Shown: positions 26,295 to 40,838, counted from the first letter of the stretch. The stretch: 64,000 nucleotides of DNA from Floccularia luteovirens (GCA_009739215.1 VSJF01000007.1:620001-684000); one strand, 5' to 3'. Notes: generated by a model not told the origin, from the sequence alone. Program-made: numbers and translations.

Positions 26295-27029
26295 TCAATT
26301 GTTTGCACTGATAGCCGCTTTGCTGGCATTGAGGGCACGCTCCACAGAGTCCGGAGAGGTGCTTCCGTTCCAGTTGTTACCGCCAACGACGACTGAGTGT
26401 GCTCCAACATCATGGCCAGAGAAGCCAAGGTCTTGACCAGTGAATGAGCCATCTGAATTGATGATGCTTCCGTAATGCTGAACAATGTTGCTGTCATATC
26501 CAACATGGCGACCGGACGAACGCAACAAATCATCGCTGAAGCTACTCATGCTCGATTGGAATTGTTGGAAGACGATGGTTTGAGTCTCAACCTCGCAAAT
26601 CTGCTCGGTAACGATCCTAGAGGTACGAATATGTTAATTTTAGTGCTATTGCAGGTTAGGTTTATACTTACTTTTTGGCCATCTCTTGTAAAACGACTAG
26701 TTGCTGTTGAATAATTTCGATACGTTGACTGTGGCAAACGACTTCAGTTTCCTGCTCAATGACTTGTGTGAAGTGGAAATTGTCAAAATTTCCAATGCCG
26801 TAGAAATCATCAAAGTTGCTCAAGGAGGAAAATCCACCCCAGTTATTGAATGACATTGATGATCCCCGTGTAGCTGGAATAGTTGCAGGTTGGTAAGCGC
26901 ATATAATGAAATTCGTGAGAAATGTCGCTTACCCAGCTCAGCGACAGGAGCGACCTTTAGAGGTCGTGCGAGTGTACCAGCAACGTATGCACAGGCAATG
27001 GCAACTCGGAGTACGGATTGAACAAACAT
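26295..27029 (-). CDS. Small secreted protein, conserved-looking, unknown function
   Basis: Three exons (27029-26933, 26873-26672, 26616-26295) give 206 residues. It begins with a signal peptide (MFVQSVLRVAIACAYVAG, likely cut after TLA). The mature part has an aromatic and Asn-rich start (MSFNNWGGFSSLSNFDDFY), then a helical, Gln-rich middle with two Cys (TEVVCHSQRIEII and TEQICEVETQTIVFQQF). It ends in a Gly/Ser/Asn-rich tail (VVVGGNNWNGSTSPDS). With only two cysteines it could form one disulfide. I see no enzyme motif. It may be a cell-wall, matrix or effector-like protein, but that is inference. The gene points towards the carboxylesterase, only about 240 bases from its stop. Confidence 0.75.
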
Positions 27030-29227
27030 TGTCAATTTAGACTTTTTGTCGATACTCGATAAGATGTCTACAAAAATAATAAGTCAGCATTGAATCTTGT
27101 AAACAAGTCAGGGAGCTGTTCACAGAAAGGTTATTTGGGTTGGTGCAACGAAAAGACTGGAATTTGAGAAGCGAAAAGAAAGTAAATCACAGCAACCTGG
27201 CCGGCGAATACGAAGATGTGGACGAAGGAGAAAGAAAGTGAGGGATAATGGGAAAACCTAGCCCATGAGATGGGAAGTTTATATAGTTTTGGACACTAGT
27301 GTCATACTCTACATGGCTTCTTTTTTCTTTTCCCCGTCTCGTCGAGAGTTTCAAAGCGGGTAGTAAGCAAAACAGAGCAGGGCAACGAGTAACAATCTAT
27401 TTTTAGGGTCACTTCATCCTGGCCTGCATTGATACCGTGGCATATTAGACAGCTATTTGGCATCGATATTTGGCAGGTCCCATACCAGGGGCGTGTAGCG
27501 TAACCTTGTCAACCGTTATATATATACCGCGAATGATGATGGAATTTCGAAAAACTGACAACAATCCCATCAGTAATACTTCCATCGATATCGGTAAGAT
27601 GCGTCGTTAAGCTGTTACTGAAACATTGTGGGTTTGTCATAATGCTTACCGTAGACGCATATCATATGTCGATCTTACATCGCAATATTTGAATAATGTC
27701 TTGGCGGTTAGGGGATAGCATCTGTGTAAAATTTTGGCGTTTATTGCCGAATATAGTATATCTTGGCTTGATTCAAGGGGAAACCGGGGCGTCGCGTCGA
27801 TAACTGGTATCGTTTGTACCAAGGTCTACCAAGGAAGACACCATGGGCCCTGCAAGCAGGGAAAATACAATTACCAGCTATGTTAGAAATGCTATACTGG
27901 CTTGCCGTTGCAATATTCTGCAAATAACATATGCAGTAGTAGAGGTGATGATGAAGGGTAGAAAGCTTTTGAATCAGGCGCCAGCGAAAAATAATTTCAC
28001 AGATACCTGTGAAGACCCTACACCATACTGGCATATATTGATCTGGTGGACAACCTGTCTCCTCAAATATCTGCTTAGATATTGGATATGTTTTAGAACT
28101 CTACTCTAATTACAATTGAAATATTACAATCGTTAAGTTGGGTGCTTTTGAAAGTTGCAACATTTAAGCTCTGCAGCCAGGAGAAGTGAACGCGTCACCC
28201 TGGAATCGTCGGTGAGGTTTCAATCGATCAGCTGTACGAATTCTTGAGTTCCTTGGTCTGGTTCATGACCGGGGAGGGGGTTTCTATCGCATCTCTGAAG
28301 CTGGCTTGACACCATTCTACCATGGTTGGTCTCTTTATGTGGTCAACATGATTGATGATGGCTAGTATCACCATGGAGAGATGCAAAGACCAGACTAGAG
28401 GAGCATACATACACCATCATGTACTACAAGTCACCCAAGAAGGTCCACAAAAGGTTTAGCAAGCAGTTGTGAGTTTAAGACATCAACGAGTCTCTTGCAA
28501 ATAAGCTCAATATCATTTTCGTGTGAGTATCACTTCTTCAATGGGCATTGGTCTTAGCAACTGTGACTGATGAAGAATATTGAAAGTGAGGCCTAGTCCA
28601 TAACAAACAGATAACAGTAGCCCCTGAACGTTAAACACAAACACCTTGACACGTTGAACCAATAACCAAGATAGCAGCAGGAACCGGAGAGAGAAACACC
28701 AGAACCAGAAAGACAACAGTTGAACAGGGCACAGCAGTATATCCACAGTGAACAGGCTCCTAAGAGTTCCGTTGAGACCTGCTTGTATTACTTTTCAGGT
28801 TGGTGTTGGGGTGGCTATGGAGTAAGGGTTGAACGTTGAACGTTGAACTTGGGAAAAAATTACAGAAGTCGAACATCGAACGAAATGTTGAGACGTGGAA
28901 TTACAACTCCGATGATCACACGAAATCCACCGAGATATTTGGCTTCACACAGCAAGCCAAGTTAGTGGTATGAATGGCTGATTAACATCTAAACATTCCA
29001 CAAAAGAGCGTATATGATCACATTCCAGTCAAAACTTTGACTCACCTTAGGAGTTTCAACTATGACACCGTAGCTACATACATTGCACAAGACAGTTGGA
29101 ATCATGCATATAGCAGATTGGCTAGGAATGATGCCTTTGAAGTTCGATGATGTGATGGCAACTCAGAAGCAGCGCGGTGTTTATGTCAATAAATAATATT
29201 CTATCTAAGCATTGATACCAAAACATA
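27030..29227. other. Longest gene-free stretch of the window
   Basis: About 2.2 kb. Its left end must contain the promoter of the small secreted protein (cttttttctttt pyrimidine tract near 27320). The remainder has only short, unsupported open frames. A degenerate tandem of the unit gttgaac lies in 28620-28890, with three perfect copies at 28828-28848. Nothing recognisable as a transposase, RNA gene or terminal inverted repeat was found. It may be old transposon debris. Confidence 0.5.
28828..28848. repeat. Short tandem repeat, gttgaac x 3
   Basis: Three perfect head-to-tail copies of the 7-mer gttgaac. Diverged copies occur on both sides (cacgttgaacc near 28652, cagttgaacagg near 28722, catcgaacgaa near 28875), which suggests remains of a longer repeat. 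Confidence 0.7.
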
Positions 29228-30911
29228 TCATAGCTCATCATGAGTAGTTGTTTGTGACTGGAAAGCTTCTGCTAGTTCTGCTATCATGATTATTTTACAT
29301 CTCGTCTCGAAATATAGATAAACTTACTTCGACGCATCTGCGATGTGATTTCTAATGGTAATACTACGTTGTATTCCACGAAAAGATCACCATGAGAGGA
29401 TCTCTCAAAATGGGGCATCCCTTCACCCCTGATTGTTTGTACATACCCTGATCATAATAATGAACATGTGTATCCCGCATTCCAGAAGGGACAACTGACC
29501 TGGTTGCGTTACACCTTTTCTGACTAGTGGCACAATATGTCCGTCTAGATGAGTTAGGTTGCGTTCGAAGCCAAGAAGTGCCTGATAAATAAAATTGAGA
29601 AAAATTGCAAATGACTTCCATCACGGAATCTTACTTCATCAACGCCAATTGTCTCCGTCCAATATAGACTGCTTTCTTTTCGTCGCCACCCACCCTTTTC
29701 TTTCCTGCTTCTCACTCTGAGAACAACATCCCCAGCCTCCCAATCAGGGCTTTCGTCGGCTTCGCCTTCGAAGACAACCTCATGACCCTCGGGCATTCCT
29801 GGGCTTATTTCAAGGGTATAATGTGCAGTGTGATCCACAACTTTGTGTCCGCCACAATGAGGACAATGCTTTTTGATAACCTTTCCCCTTCCACCACAAT
29901 CGGTACAGGATACTTGACTTTGGGCAAACATTCCTGGGAATATCTGGAGAAATCCAAATATAAGATAAATCACAAGTAGAATGGGAGAAAATTTCCACCT
30001 GTTGTTTTACAACTTTAACCCCTGCACCATTACATGATGAACATGTATGAATATCCTTATCCGACTGCGGCTCCAGTGCCTCTACAATGGTCGCAAAGAA
30101 CGCGTTTTTTCAACATGAACTATATGCAATGAATTAGATGATGAAAAATTTTCAAACAGAGAAAAGACACACATCAATGCTTGCACCCTCATATCTGTGG
30201 AGATTCTATGTAAGTTATATTTTAATGAATAAAACATTAGTCTTACATGTCGCCCAATTGAACTTCAAACTCTGTCAATGATGACGGTCCTCTACGGGCT
30301 TGCTGTTGTTGAAATTCTACACTCTTAGAGTCAGAGTCAGATAATTATGAGATTATTTTCGTGCTTACGACCACCAAAGAAACTTTGGAACATATCAAAT
30401 GGATTAGCTTGATGCTGTCCACCTTCATGTGCTTTCAAGCCTTCCTGTTTGCTCAAGTTAGATGGGCCGTAATATACGCGTTTTCAAGAAATTTTCACCT
30501 CGCCATGCCGATCATATATTTGGCGTTTCTAGTAAAAAAAAATGAATCAGCGAGGCAGATACGACAAAGTCAAAGGCGACGAACTGTTGGGTCCGAAAGA
30601 ACCTCGTATGCTGCAATTCGAAGTAAGTTGGGTTGCACGGAACATCAATAGCTGAACGTACCTCGCGCAATATCTACGAATCTACCTTCTGCCTCTGGGG
30701 CTTTATTTTTGTCTGGATGGTATTTCTTGCTGAGTCTTTTGTATGCCTGCCTGATATCCTTTTCAGAAGCAGACTTATGTACTGTCACAAGTCGTATGAG
30801 AGCTGGCTATGGTTCAGGTGAGAAGCACATACTGTCCAATATTTTGTAGAAGTCTGCAGCAGCTACACATGTGGCGAGAAAAAGAATGAAATAGAGATAA
30901 CCAGCAAACAT
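29228..30911 (-). CDS. SCJ1: ER-lumenal DnaJ co-chaperone (SCJ1/ERdj3 type), one apparent frame break
   Basis: SCJ1 is an ER co-chaperone that helps BiP/Kar2 fold or clear secretory proteins. The ATG at 30911 starts a signal peptide (MFAGYLYFILFLATCVAA). It is followed directly by the J domain DFYKILDIHKSASEKDI with YHPDKN holding the HPD loop, then a short Gly/Phe region (ANPFDMFQSFFGG). The Cys-rich zinc region shows CDHC, CSSC, CTDC and CPHC pairs. The C-terminal substrate domain includes ISPGMPEGHEVVFEGEAD and GDLFVEYNVVLPLEI. The protein ends THDEL, a consensus ER-retrieval signal. About 11 exons. One extra base near 30061-30070, between CRGTGAA and the block DKDIHTCSSCNGAG, breaks the frame and gives a TAA. 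All other junctions keep phase. Confidence 0.92.
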
Positions 30912-31086
30912 GAGGAAGGAAGACAAGGTTGTATTTCAAGTTAGCATAAATTTACAGATAACTACGTGTCCGAAAGTGAAGTATGTAGTGTGATCGGCAC
31001 GTGCCCCTGATTACCGCGTCTCCACTGTAATTGGATAAGTTCTTTGAACCCGTTGTGCATCTATGTAACCTCGGTCAGTCTCACTC
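30912..31086. promoter_or_regulatory. Compact bidirectional promoter
   Basis: Only about 175 bases separate the divergent ATGs of SCJ1 and the mitochondrial-type gene. Both promoters must overlap here. No specific box was identified. Confidence 0.5.
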
Positions 31087-32714
31087 ATGCTTCTTAGACG
31101 TCCTCCCAATATACGTCCCCTACTGTTCTGTAGATGTTTCTCACAACAGAGCTCTTCACACCCGTTCAAAAAACTCCGAGGTGGTCACATTCCGTTTTTA
31201 TTTTTATTTTTAACAACTGACCCAGGCATTCATTCCCAAAACTAGCCTACCCATTCAAGATCTCTCCACAGGATGCAATCAAGCTTATGAGTCCATACGC
31301 CTCAATTCTTCACAGAAAGAGCCCTATTCCAGCTATAGCAAACATTCTTCTCCCATTTCTCAGTTTCAAACATGTACAACCAACCCGTATAACGCCTCTT
31401 TATTTCCCTTCTTGGGTGATCGATGCAGAAGTTCAAGCCGAAGCAACTGTAACCGCCGATCAAAGTAGTTCTGCAAGCTCTTCTGAGGTAACAGAGGTTT
31501 GTGGATAACCACACTTTTTGACGCGACTGTCTTGCTGAAAATATCATCAGACTGTGCTGCAACAATTTATAGACGTGTATGCTTTTACTCTTTCGTGCGC
31601 TTATCAATCTCTAATAATTACGTCTCATTAGTTATCTTCCAGGTACTTTGTCTATCTCCTAAACTCCATCAGAAATTCACGGTTACTTAGGCAATGACTT
31701 CAAGGTGCTATCCTCGGTTTCATTATGGACCGATCCATTGCGAAAGGGCTGGCTAGATTCCGTTCCTTTCACAGACGACTTGTTGAAACAATATGGAATG
31801 GATGTTACTTGCTTGCCATACAACATATCTCCATTTTCGGTTCTTGACATCGCTCACTCAGTACCAGATACCAAGATATCTGTCGACAGAACCCTCACCT
31901 TTTCTCCACAAAGCGTGAAACCCAACATGGTGTGGCGGAGAATTCTATCTTAGATTGAACCTTGAAACTCATCACAAATATGCAGCTCGCAGCGTATCCT
32001 ATATTAATCCCTTTGTACCTGGCACAGTATGAATTTCAATCCACACCAGAGGACGACCCACGTTATATCACTGCTTTCATGCAGGCTTATCCATTTGCGG
32101 TTGGTCAATCTCACTTCTAGGCTATTGACTTATTCATGCATGTCTCCACAGGAAATCATGGTCGAAGACGTTCCCCTTGGACCGGATCTTGATATGGTTG
32201 TTTCGGGAACTCAAAAAATGATGGGTTGGGAAGGGACACATCATGCTATCAAAATACTTGGGCACCTTGCAAGGTTCATCCATTCACGAGATAGATTCCC
32301 TATTGATACTTCCGTTGCAAATTATCTCGAGGGTTTGATTTCATCCCCTTCCGCACCTCAGAAGCTTGCTGCATCTAGTCTGATTGAATCAGATGAAGAC
32401 CCTAGAATCCGAGAATGGACCGACGCAGAAAGAAGTTGGATACGTTCTTGGTTACTGTATGGCACCGAAATTGGTGTTCTACAAAGATCATTGAAAGTAA
32501 GCCAGATCTTTCTCTCCCATCCCACAAAAATTGCTTAGGGTGATACCTATAGATGATGTGCCTCGAAAACGAATCAACCCAGAACGACGCTTTCGAGCAA
32601 GCGAAGTGCAACCTTGAACTACTTATTTCTGATTTAAAGATTAAACGTGCGGAATCTTTACCTGACTGGTGGAAGGAATGGGAAAAGGAGTACCCACAGA
32701 ATGGTAACCATTGA
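31087..32714 (+). CDS. Probable mitochondrial protein, conserved-looking, unknown function
   Basis: Eight or so exons. The ATG at 31087 begins MLLRRPPNIRPLLFCRCFSQ, an Arg-rich, acid-free stretch typical of a mitochondrial presequence. The intron that starts gtggtc joins KKLR to YPFKISPQDAIKLMSPYAS. Later blocks are ITPLYFPSWVIDAEV, LPGNDFKVLSSVSLWTDPL, VTCLPYNISPFSVLDIAHS, AAYPILIPLYLAQYEF and a long helical C-terminal part ending PDWWKEWEKEYPQNGNH. The short hydrophobic YPILIPLYLAQYE could touch a membrane. I recall no named family, so no function is assigned; the mitochondrial location is inferred from the N-terminus only. The frame is intact across all junctions. Confidence 0.75.
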
Positions 32715-33136
32715 CATTGATATACCTTAATTTAATAACTTCTGGAACTGTGTAAATATATGCGCCAGTTGCGAAACCCGAGATCCCGTTATGTGGCAAC
32801 CTGATGTTAAAATAATTGAAACTTCGAGGTAACAAACGGCATCTTTACCCCATTTCCCGGACTTCAGATTTAGGTGTTTCAACGGGGCAATTAGTCAAAA
32901 CTGCAGACCTATCACTCTTGCCCACATTTGTATTGTTATCATATCCGGATTATCCGGATATGTGCAATTACCCGTACATGTTAACGGCGATTAAGAGGTG
33001 AAAGCACCCAAAAGTAATAATTAATTTCGAGTTATTTTAAGGAGTTTGTTATAACTGAGAGCAAGAACCAAACAACAGTGCGCGCAGTAGTGAGTAGATT
33101 GTACATCTGATAGACGGCGAACCTTAAACATTGATA
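32715..33136. other. Intergenic region
   Basis: About 420 bases between two plus-strand genes; includes the direct tandem atccggattatccggat near 32941 and the ARP3 promoter. No gene. Confidence 0.55.
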
Positions 33137-34869
33137 ATGTCTCTCCTCGCGCCCATCATCTGCGATAATGGCACAGGCTACTCCAAAGTTGGGTGAGTTG
33201 TAGATCTAGTAATATATTATACTGTGCCTCATATAGTGAAATCTAGGTTCGCAGGAAACTCAGATCCATCATTGTGAGTTTATTCAGTTGGATACCATCT
33301 CAGCATAGTCCTCAATTCAATCATTGTTCACAGTGTCTTTCCTACTGCAATAGCTACGCGAGGCTCTGCTTCTCAAACCTCTAGAGCGCCGGCAGTGCCT
33401 GCAAAACCTGGCAATCTAGCTTCAAAACGCGGAATAGAAGATCTGGATTTCTTCATTGGGGATGAAGCTCTAGCAAATGCAATGACCCCTGGCTATGGCG
33501 TACATTATCCGATTAGGCATGGCATGATTGATAACTGGGATCACATGGAACGATACTGGGAGCAGACAATCTTCAAGTATTTACGTGCAGAACCCGAAGA
33601 TCACTACTTTCTTCTCGTTAGTAATCCCACTCTGTATTGACAAACTGAGACTAATCAGCTTCGAAGACTGAACCGCCTCTAAACCCTCCAGAAAATCGTG
33701 AACAAACTGCGGAGATCTTTTTCGAGTCTTTCAACATCAAAGGACTTTATATTGCTGTACAAGCCGTACTTGCTCTAGCAGCATCATGGTCCTCGAACAG
33801 AGTAACTGATCGCACACTCACTGGAACTGTCATCGATTCGGGTGATGGTGTCACCCACGTCATCCCTTGCGCGGAGGGCTATGTCATTGGAAGTGCTATC
33901 AAGCATATTCCCATCGCCGGGCGCGATATCACTCAGTTTGTCCTGAATCTGATGAGAGAACGCGGAGAGATGACTGCTATACCACCCGAAGATCACTTGA
34001 GGGTTGCAAGTAAAGTTAAGGAAAACTACAGCTATGTCTGTCAAGACATAGTCAGAGAGTTTAGGAAGTATGATGAAGAACCACTAAAGTATTTTGAACG
34101 TTATGACGGAGAACACACCGTCACCGGCAGAGTAAGCAGCTAATTAACTCCTACTCACGTTTATATATAACACATGTGCAGAAATATGGCGTGGATATTG
34201 GATATGAAAGGTTCCTTGCGCCAGAAATATTCTTCAATCCTGAAATATACTCTTCCGATTTTCTTACGCCGCTACCAGATATCGTAGATGATGTTATCCA
34301 GCAATCACCTATCGATGTTCGCCGAGGGTTGTACAAAGTAAGTAAACATCCCTTGTCTCAGGCGCATTTGCTCATGGCCATGTCAGAATATAGTTCTTTC
34401 CGGCGGTTCAACCATGTTCCAACATTTTGGCCAGCGGCTCAAGCGCGATTTAAAGCAGATCGTAGAGCGTAGACTAGATGCCAACGCAATGAGCACTGGT
34501 GGTGCACTTAAGGTTAGTTTTGCCGCTGTATCCAAAATTTTCATCATTGATGTTCATTATTCATAGTCGTCTGGTGTTGAAGTAGATGTTATCTCTCATA
34601 AACGCCAGCGGTGAGATTGTCACTTTGAAACAATATGCTGGTCGACCTTTTTAACATATTTAACCCCCTTCCTAGCTATGCAGTGTGGTTTGGAGGTTCT
34701 CTTTTGGCATCTCTGGTAAGACCTGCCCATACCTCTTGTCAGCTGTCCGGGACTCAAATATTCCACACAGCCTGAATTTTATACTTCGTGTCATACGAAA
34801 GCACAGTACGATGAAATAGGGCCCAGTATTTGTAGGCGCTATCAGATATTTGGCAGCGCCACAAGTTAA
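33137..34869 (+). CDS. ARP3: Actin-related protein 3 (Arp2/3 complex)
   Basis: Starts [19 protein letters not shown] (33137-33192), exon 2 33247-33273 ([10 protein letters not shown]), then [10 protein letters not shown]. The nucleotide-binding segments of the actin fold are clear: [34 protein letters not shown] and [18 protein letters not shown]. The Arp3 family residues [30 protein letters not shown] and [15 protein letters not shown] [13 protein letters not shown] are also present. It ends [13 protein letters not shown] at the TAA 34867-34869. Arp3 pairs with Arp2 in the seven-subunit complex that nucleates branched actin filaments, used in fungi for endocytic patches. Eight or more exons are needed and all stay in frame. 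Confidence 0.95.
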
Positions 34870-35048
34870 GCTATAAAACAATCTGTATATTAAATTGTGC
34901 TAGCAATGAAATACTAAACTGAATCATCTCATAAACTCAAAAACCTCACTGCACTAGTGATCGGAACATTTTGAATAGTATATATATATTGTTCTTTCAC
35001 GTACAATTGGCATAATATATCTTACATAAATCACATACCGATATCGAA

Positions 35049-37705
<2,657 letters not shown>

Positions 37706-38225
37706 TGGGAAATTTCAGCGTAATTTACAGCCACAAAAGTACTCTTGCGTCATTGTTTGTCAACTGCTCCCAGTCATAACATCACGTTATCGCGTTATTC
37801 ACTGTCAATTATAATATTCTGCAATTCACGGATCCACCACCACAAACTAGCTACCAGTCATGGTACAGGCTCTTAGATGGGTATGCATCCTCTCTTATGC
37901 TACTGCCATGGGAGTTGACTTCGTATCAACGTCTTGTCGGACGCGTTATAAGGTGATTTTTTCTCGTCTCATAATTTATTGTAGCTTCAAAGTTCAGGAG
38001 CTGTCAAATCAAACTATTAAAACTGTGGGTGACGCAGGGTAATAAACAGATGTATTTCATCGATCGTTGGCTGACCAAAACATACAGGCAACCAACGATC
38101 GGCGAAATACACTGCCAAATAATCGCGGTATATAATGTCCTAAAAGTGACTGTCACCCACCAACCAATTTACTTTTACTTTACAACCACTGCAATCCACC
38201 AACCCGAATATACTCTCAACTTGCC
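37706..38225. promoter_or_regulatory. Divergent intergenic region with palindromic element
   Basis: About 520 bases between the divergent starts of SelO and the broken hypothetical gene. It contains the nested inverted repeats described separately (38025-38160). Confidence 0.5.
38025..38160. repeat. Nested inverted repeat, possible miniature element or hairpin
   Basis: Inner arms 38052-38070 and 38092-38110 are 19 nt each with 17 matches (core cgatcgttgg / ccaacgatcg), separated by 21 nt. Outer arms gtgggtgac (38025-38033) and gtcacccac (38152-38160) match perfectly. The 136-nt unit could fold into a long stem or be a degenerate MITE-like element. No clear target duplication was found. Confidence 0.65.
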
Positions 38226-40838
38226 ATGGCTATCCGTAAAATCAAGTCTACGAAGCCCCGAAACCACATCGCCAAGCCCGTTCTGGCTCCTGATGTTCTC
38301 TTTGCTCGTCCAGCCTCTGGTCGACACTCTGGTTCCACCGCCATTGTAGCTGCTGGATATTACAAAGCTCCTGCTTCGCCAGCGCCTTTTTCTGAAGGAC
38401 GCAGGACCAGAGGTAACTTCCCACTCGCCCAAGCAGGCGTGGTGGATCGGTAATGCTAGGCACTCTCGACCAGCCAAAGCATTGGCGAGAAGTCATCAAG
38501 AAGAGTTTGCCCGCCGTTCTTGCAAGCAGAACTCAGTAAGGCTTCAGTTCATCATCAGGCAGCGTCATGAAGCCGCTATGAACTCGCCCGATGTCGAAAT
38601 GCAAGATGAACCAGAGGAAGACCTGTACAAGATGGATGTTATTGTGGAACCTTCCGGTGACTTACTGGACTCGCCTGATGGACTATGAACTTGGAAACAC
38701 GGAACCCGCCTTTACTCGTTCATTCTGGAAGGGGTCTAGCAATAGCTCTGCTCATCAAGGCCTTTCTTGTGGCCAAGGAAGGACACCCACTCGAGAGTCA
38801 TCTGATATGTCTCTGTGCCATGACGCTGAGGACTCTGAGCGTAATAGCGAACTGCATGACGACGTCACTGGAACCTTCTCGGCTAGGGACAAGGACAGTC
38901 TTGCAACGAACAACCTACTCCATGACCACAATGGACGTCTTGTCTTTAGGCGGTAATAAAGAAACTCAAATTATCCCTCTTGGTAAACTGAAGGTATCGC
39001 CTTTTTTTATGACGAAGCTTGTCGCAACTGTGGACGATATCCCGGAACCTAGTAAAACTTTGGACGTACAACAAACCGTCTGTGCCCAAGACCAATCTGA
39101 GCTTTTCTCAAAGACCTCTTGCTTAATTATTGGCCACGATACGTCTACAGACTCGAACTCGAACAATATCCAACCGCATTTGCCTATTACTTCGTCTTCT
39201 TGTCTAGCTTCTTTGGAATGTAACTTAACTAGATCTGAAGAAATTCAATCAGACGCCCTTGTTGCAGAAGATCAAACGGAGTTCTCTTCGTCTACTCCTT
39301 CACATCCCACTTCGGATACAATTCCTAGCTCTCATGGAGCTACGCCCATACCGAATCCTCCAGAAGAGGATACCACCCCGACTTCAACCTCTATTTATCT
39401 CAGTATACCACCGCCATTGGACAATTCACGAAATACTCGCTAGCACTGAAGATAAGAAAGGCCATGACCTGTTTATCCCGTACTTTTCTATGCTTGACAG
39501 ACTGAAGGAGATGTTCAAAGAACTCGAATCTATTTCAATATCTCCCCCATGTGCACCGGATGCGGAGAACCTAGGAAGAGTATTAGATATCTCTGACAAC
39601 AGCCTACCATTCACTCCCGACCTTGATACTCCAGAAGTTGAAATTGACGTATTTGGTGCTGTTACAATGCAAGATAATACCAAGACAGAACACTTAAAAG
39701 GTATGTAACAATTCAATTGGCATCGTTTTGCAGTCTTGAGTTAATATTTTTCAAAGGTTCAGGACAACGCCATCGCCTCAAGAAGTTGGAGAGACGACTC
39801 AAACGACTTGTATATCTTGCCCCATACCCTTCTCAGTCATCTCGTCGATCCGAAACTAAAGTAGGCCATAAACTAGTTCAACCAGTTTTATCTGACTTGG
39901 AGTCCGATTCACTGACCTTGAATACCCCCACCCCCGACGGATTTTTCGAGCGATCTTTTGGGAACATTTCTGCTGAGGTTCCTAGCCTATATTCGAACAC
40001 ATTGAAGGCAACAGCACAGATATAATCGATTTATTCGAGGAACGAGCTGGCCTTCTCACTTCCGTTTCTGCTGAAGAATGGGAATGGAAAAATGTTCTGG
40101 ACGAAGGTAATAAGTCACTCTTTTTCGTGCCAAATCAACGCTATACCTTCCTCATCTAGACGTCCATACCCCATGTAACAATCAGTACCAACTGAATCAT
40201 CCTCAAACTTTCCCTGTCATTTTTGAATCCAGTGTTGTAGTTGGTGACGAAAACGACTACAAAATCCTATCTTCCGCCGAACAGCAAGCCGAAGCCATCA
40301 GTGATACAGGCTGAAGAGAAGCTTGTCCAAGAGCGGCGTAGGAGTTCGGAAGCATCTTATGAACTACGACCAGAAACCTTACAGAAGGGTGAGTTATTAA
40401 CATAATTTTAACCTGATTAATTATTGACATTTATCTCAGGTCAACACTATTCTGATTCTGGATATTCATCCAACGATTCCGATTCAAGCTCGGATGAAGA
40501 AGATCCGTTCATTTTTTCAACTGATGATGAGGATGATCAGTCCGAGTTTCAATTTGCGACCTCACTCCTCTATGACGACCTCAATCCTACAAATCAAGGA
40601 TAACGCCTTCCCCGGAACTTTTTCATCTTCTGAGGATGTCAGCTATCAGGAGTACCTTGCATTACATATGTCCCGTTTGTCAATCGGGGACGCACACGCA
40701 AAGGAGATTGCGATCGCCGTTGAACCTAAACCGACTACGCCTCTCGTACCCTGCTTCCTTTCTCAGGAGTCTGTGGTTTCAACTGCTAGAACAATGATAA
40801 CCACGATTCTTTCATGGTTCGGCTTTTCAGTTGTTTAG
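38226..40838 (+). pseudogene. Ser/Thr/Asp/Glu-rich hypothetical gene broken by seven frame changes
   Basis: A coding-like region starting MAIRKIKSTKPRNHIAKPVL at 38226 and ending STARTMITTILSWFGFSVV at 40838. The apparent frame ends at stops at 38451, 38686, 38954, 39441, 40023, 40312 and 40601, and after each stop a coding-like sequence resumes in another frame. Six of the seven changes need one base removed; the one near 40023 needs one base added. Three introns of normal size and GT-AG ends fit between the pieces (39701-39756, 40107-40159, 40389-40439) and keep phase, which argues that this was or is a real gene. The product would be hydrophilic and low complexity, with acidic runs such as SNDSDSSSDEEDPF. 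No domain is recognised. It may be a decayed gene, or a real gene whose consensus sequence is poor. Confidence 0.45.

Noticed and set aside
28228..28746. Short minus-strand frames (28228-28410 and 28513-28746)
   Set aside because: The second is Leu/Phe-rich because of base composition; neither has a family or a splice partner.
29280..29400. A second frame break in SCJ1 near its 3' end
   Set aside because: With the donor placed after RR, the frame goes on to TELAEAFQSQTTTHDEL without correction.
38413..38550. A 23-nt intron (gtaagg...catcag) that would join parts of the broken gene
   Set aside because: It would be far below the shortest credible intron here and would need another doubtful intron just before it.
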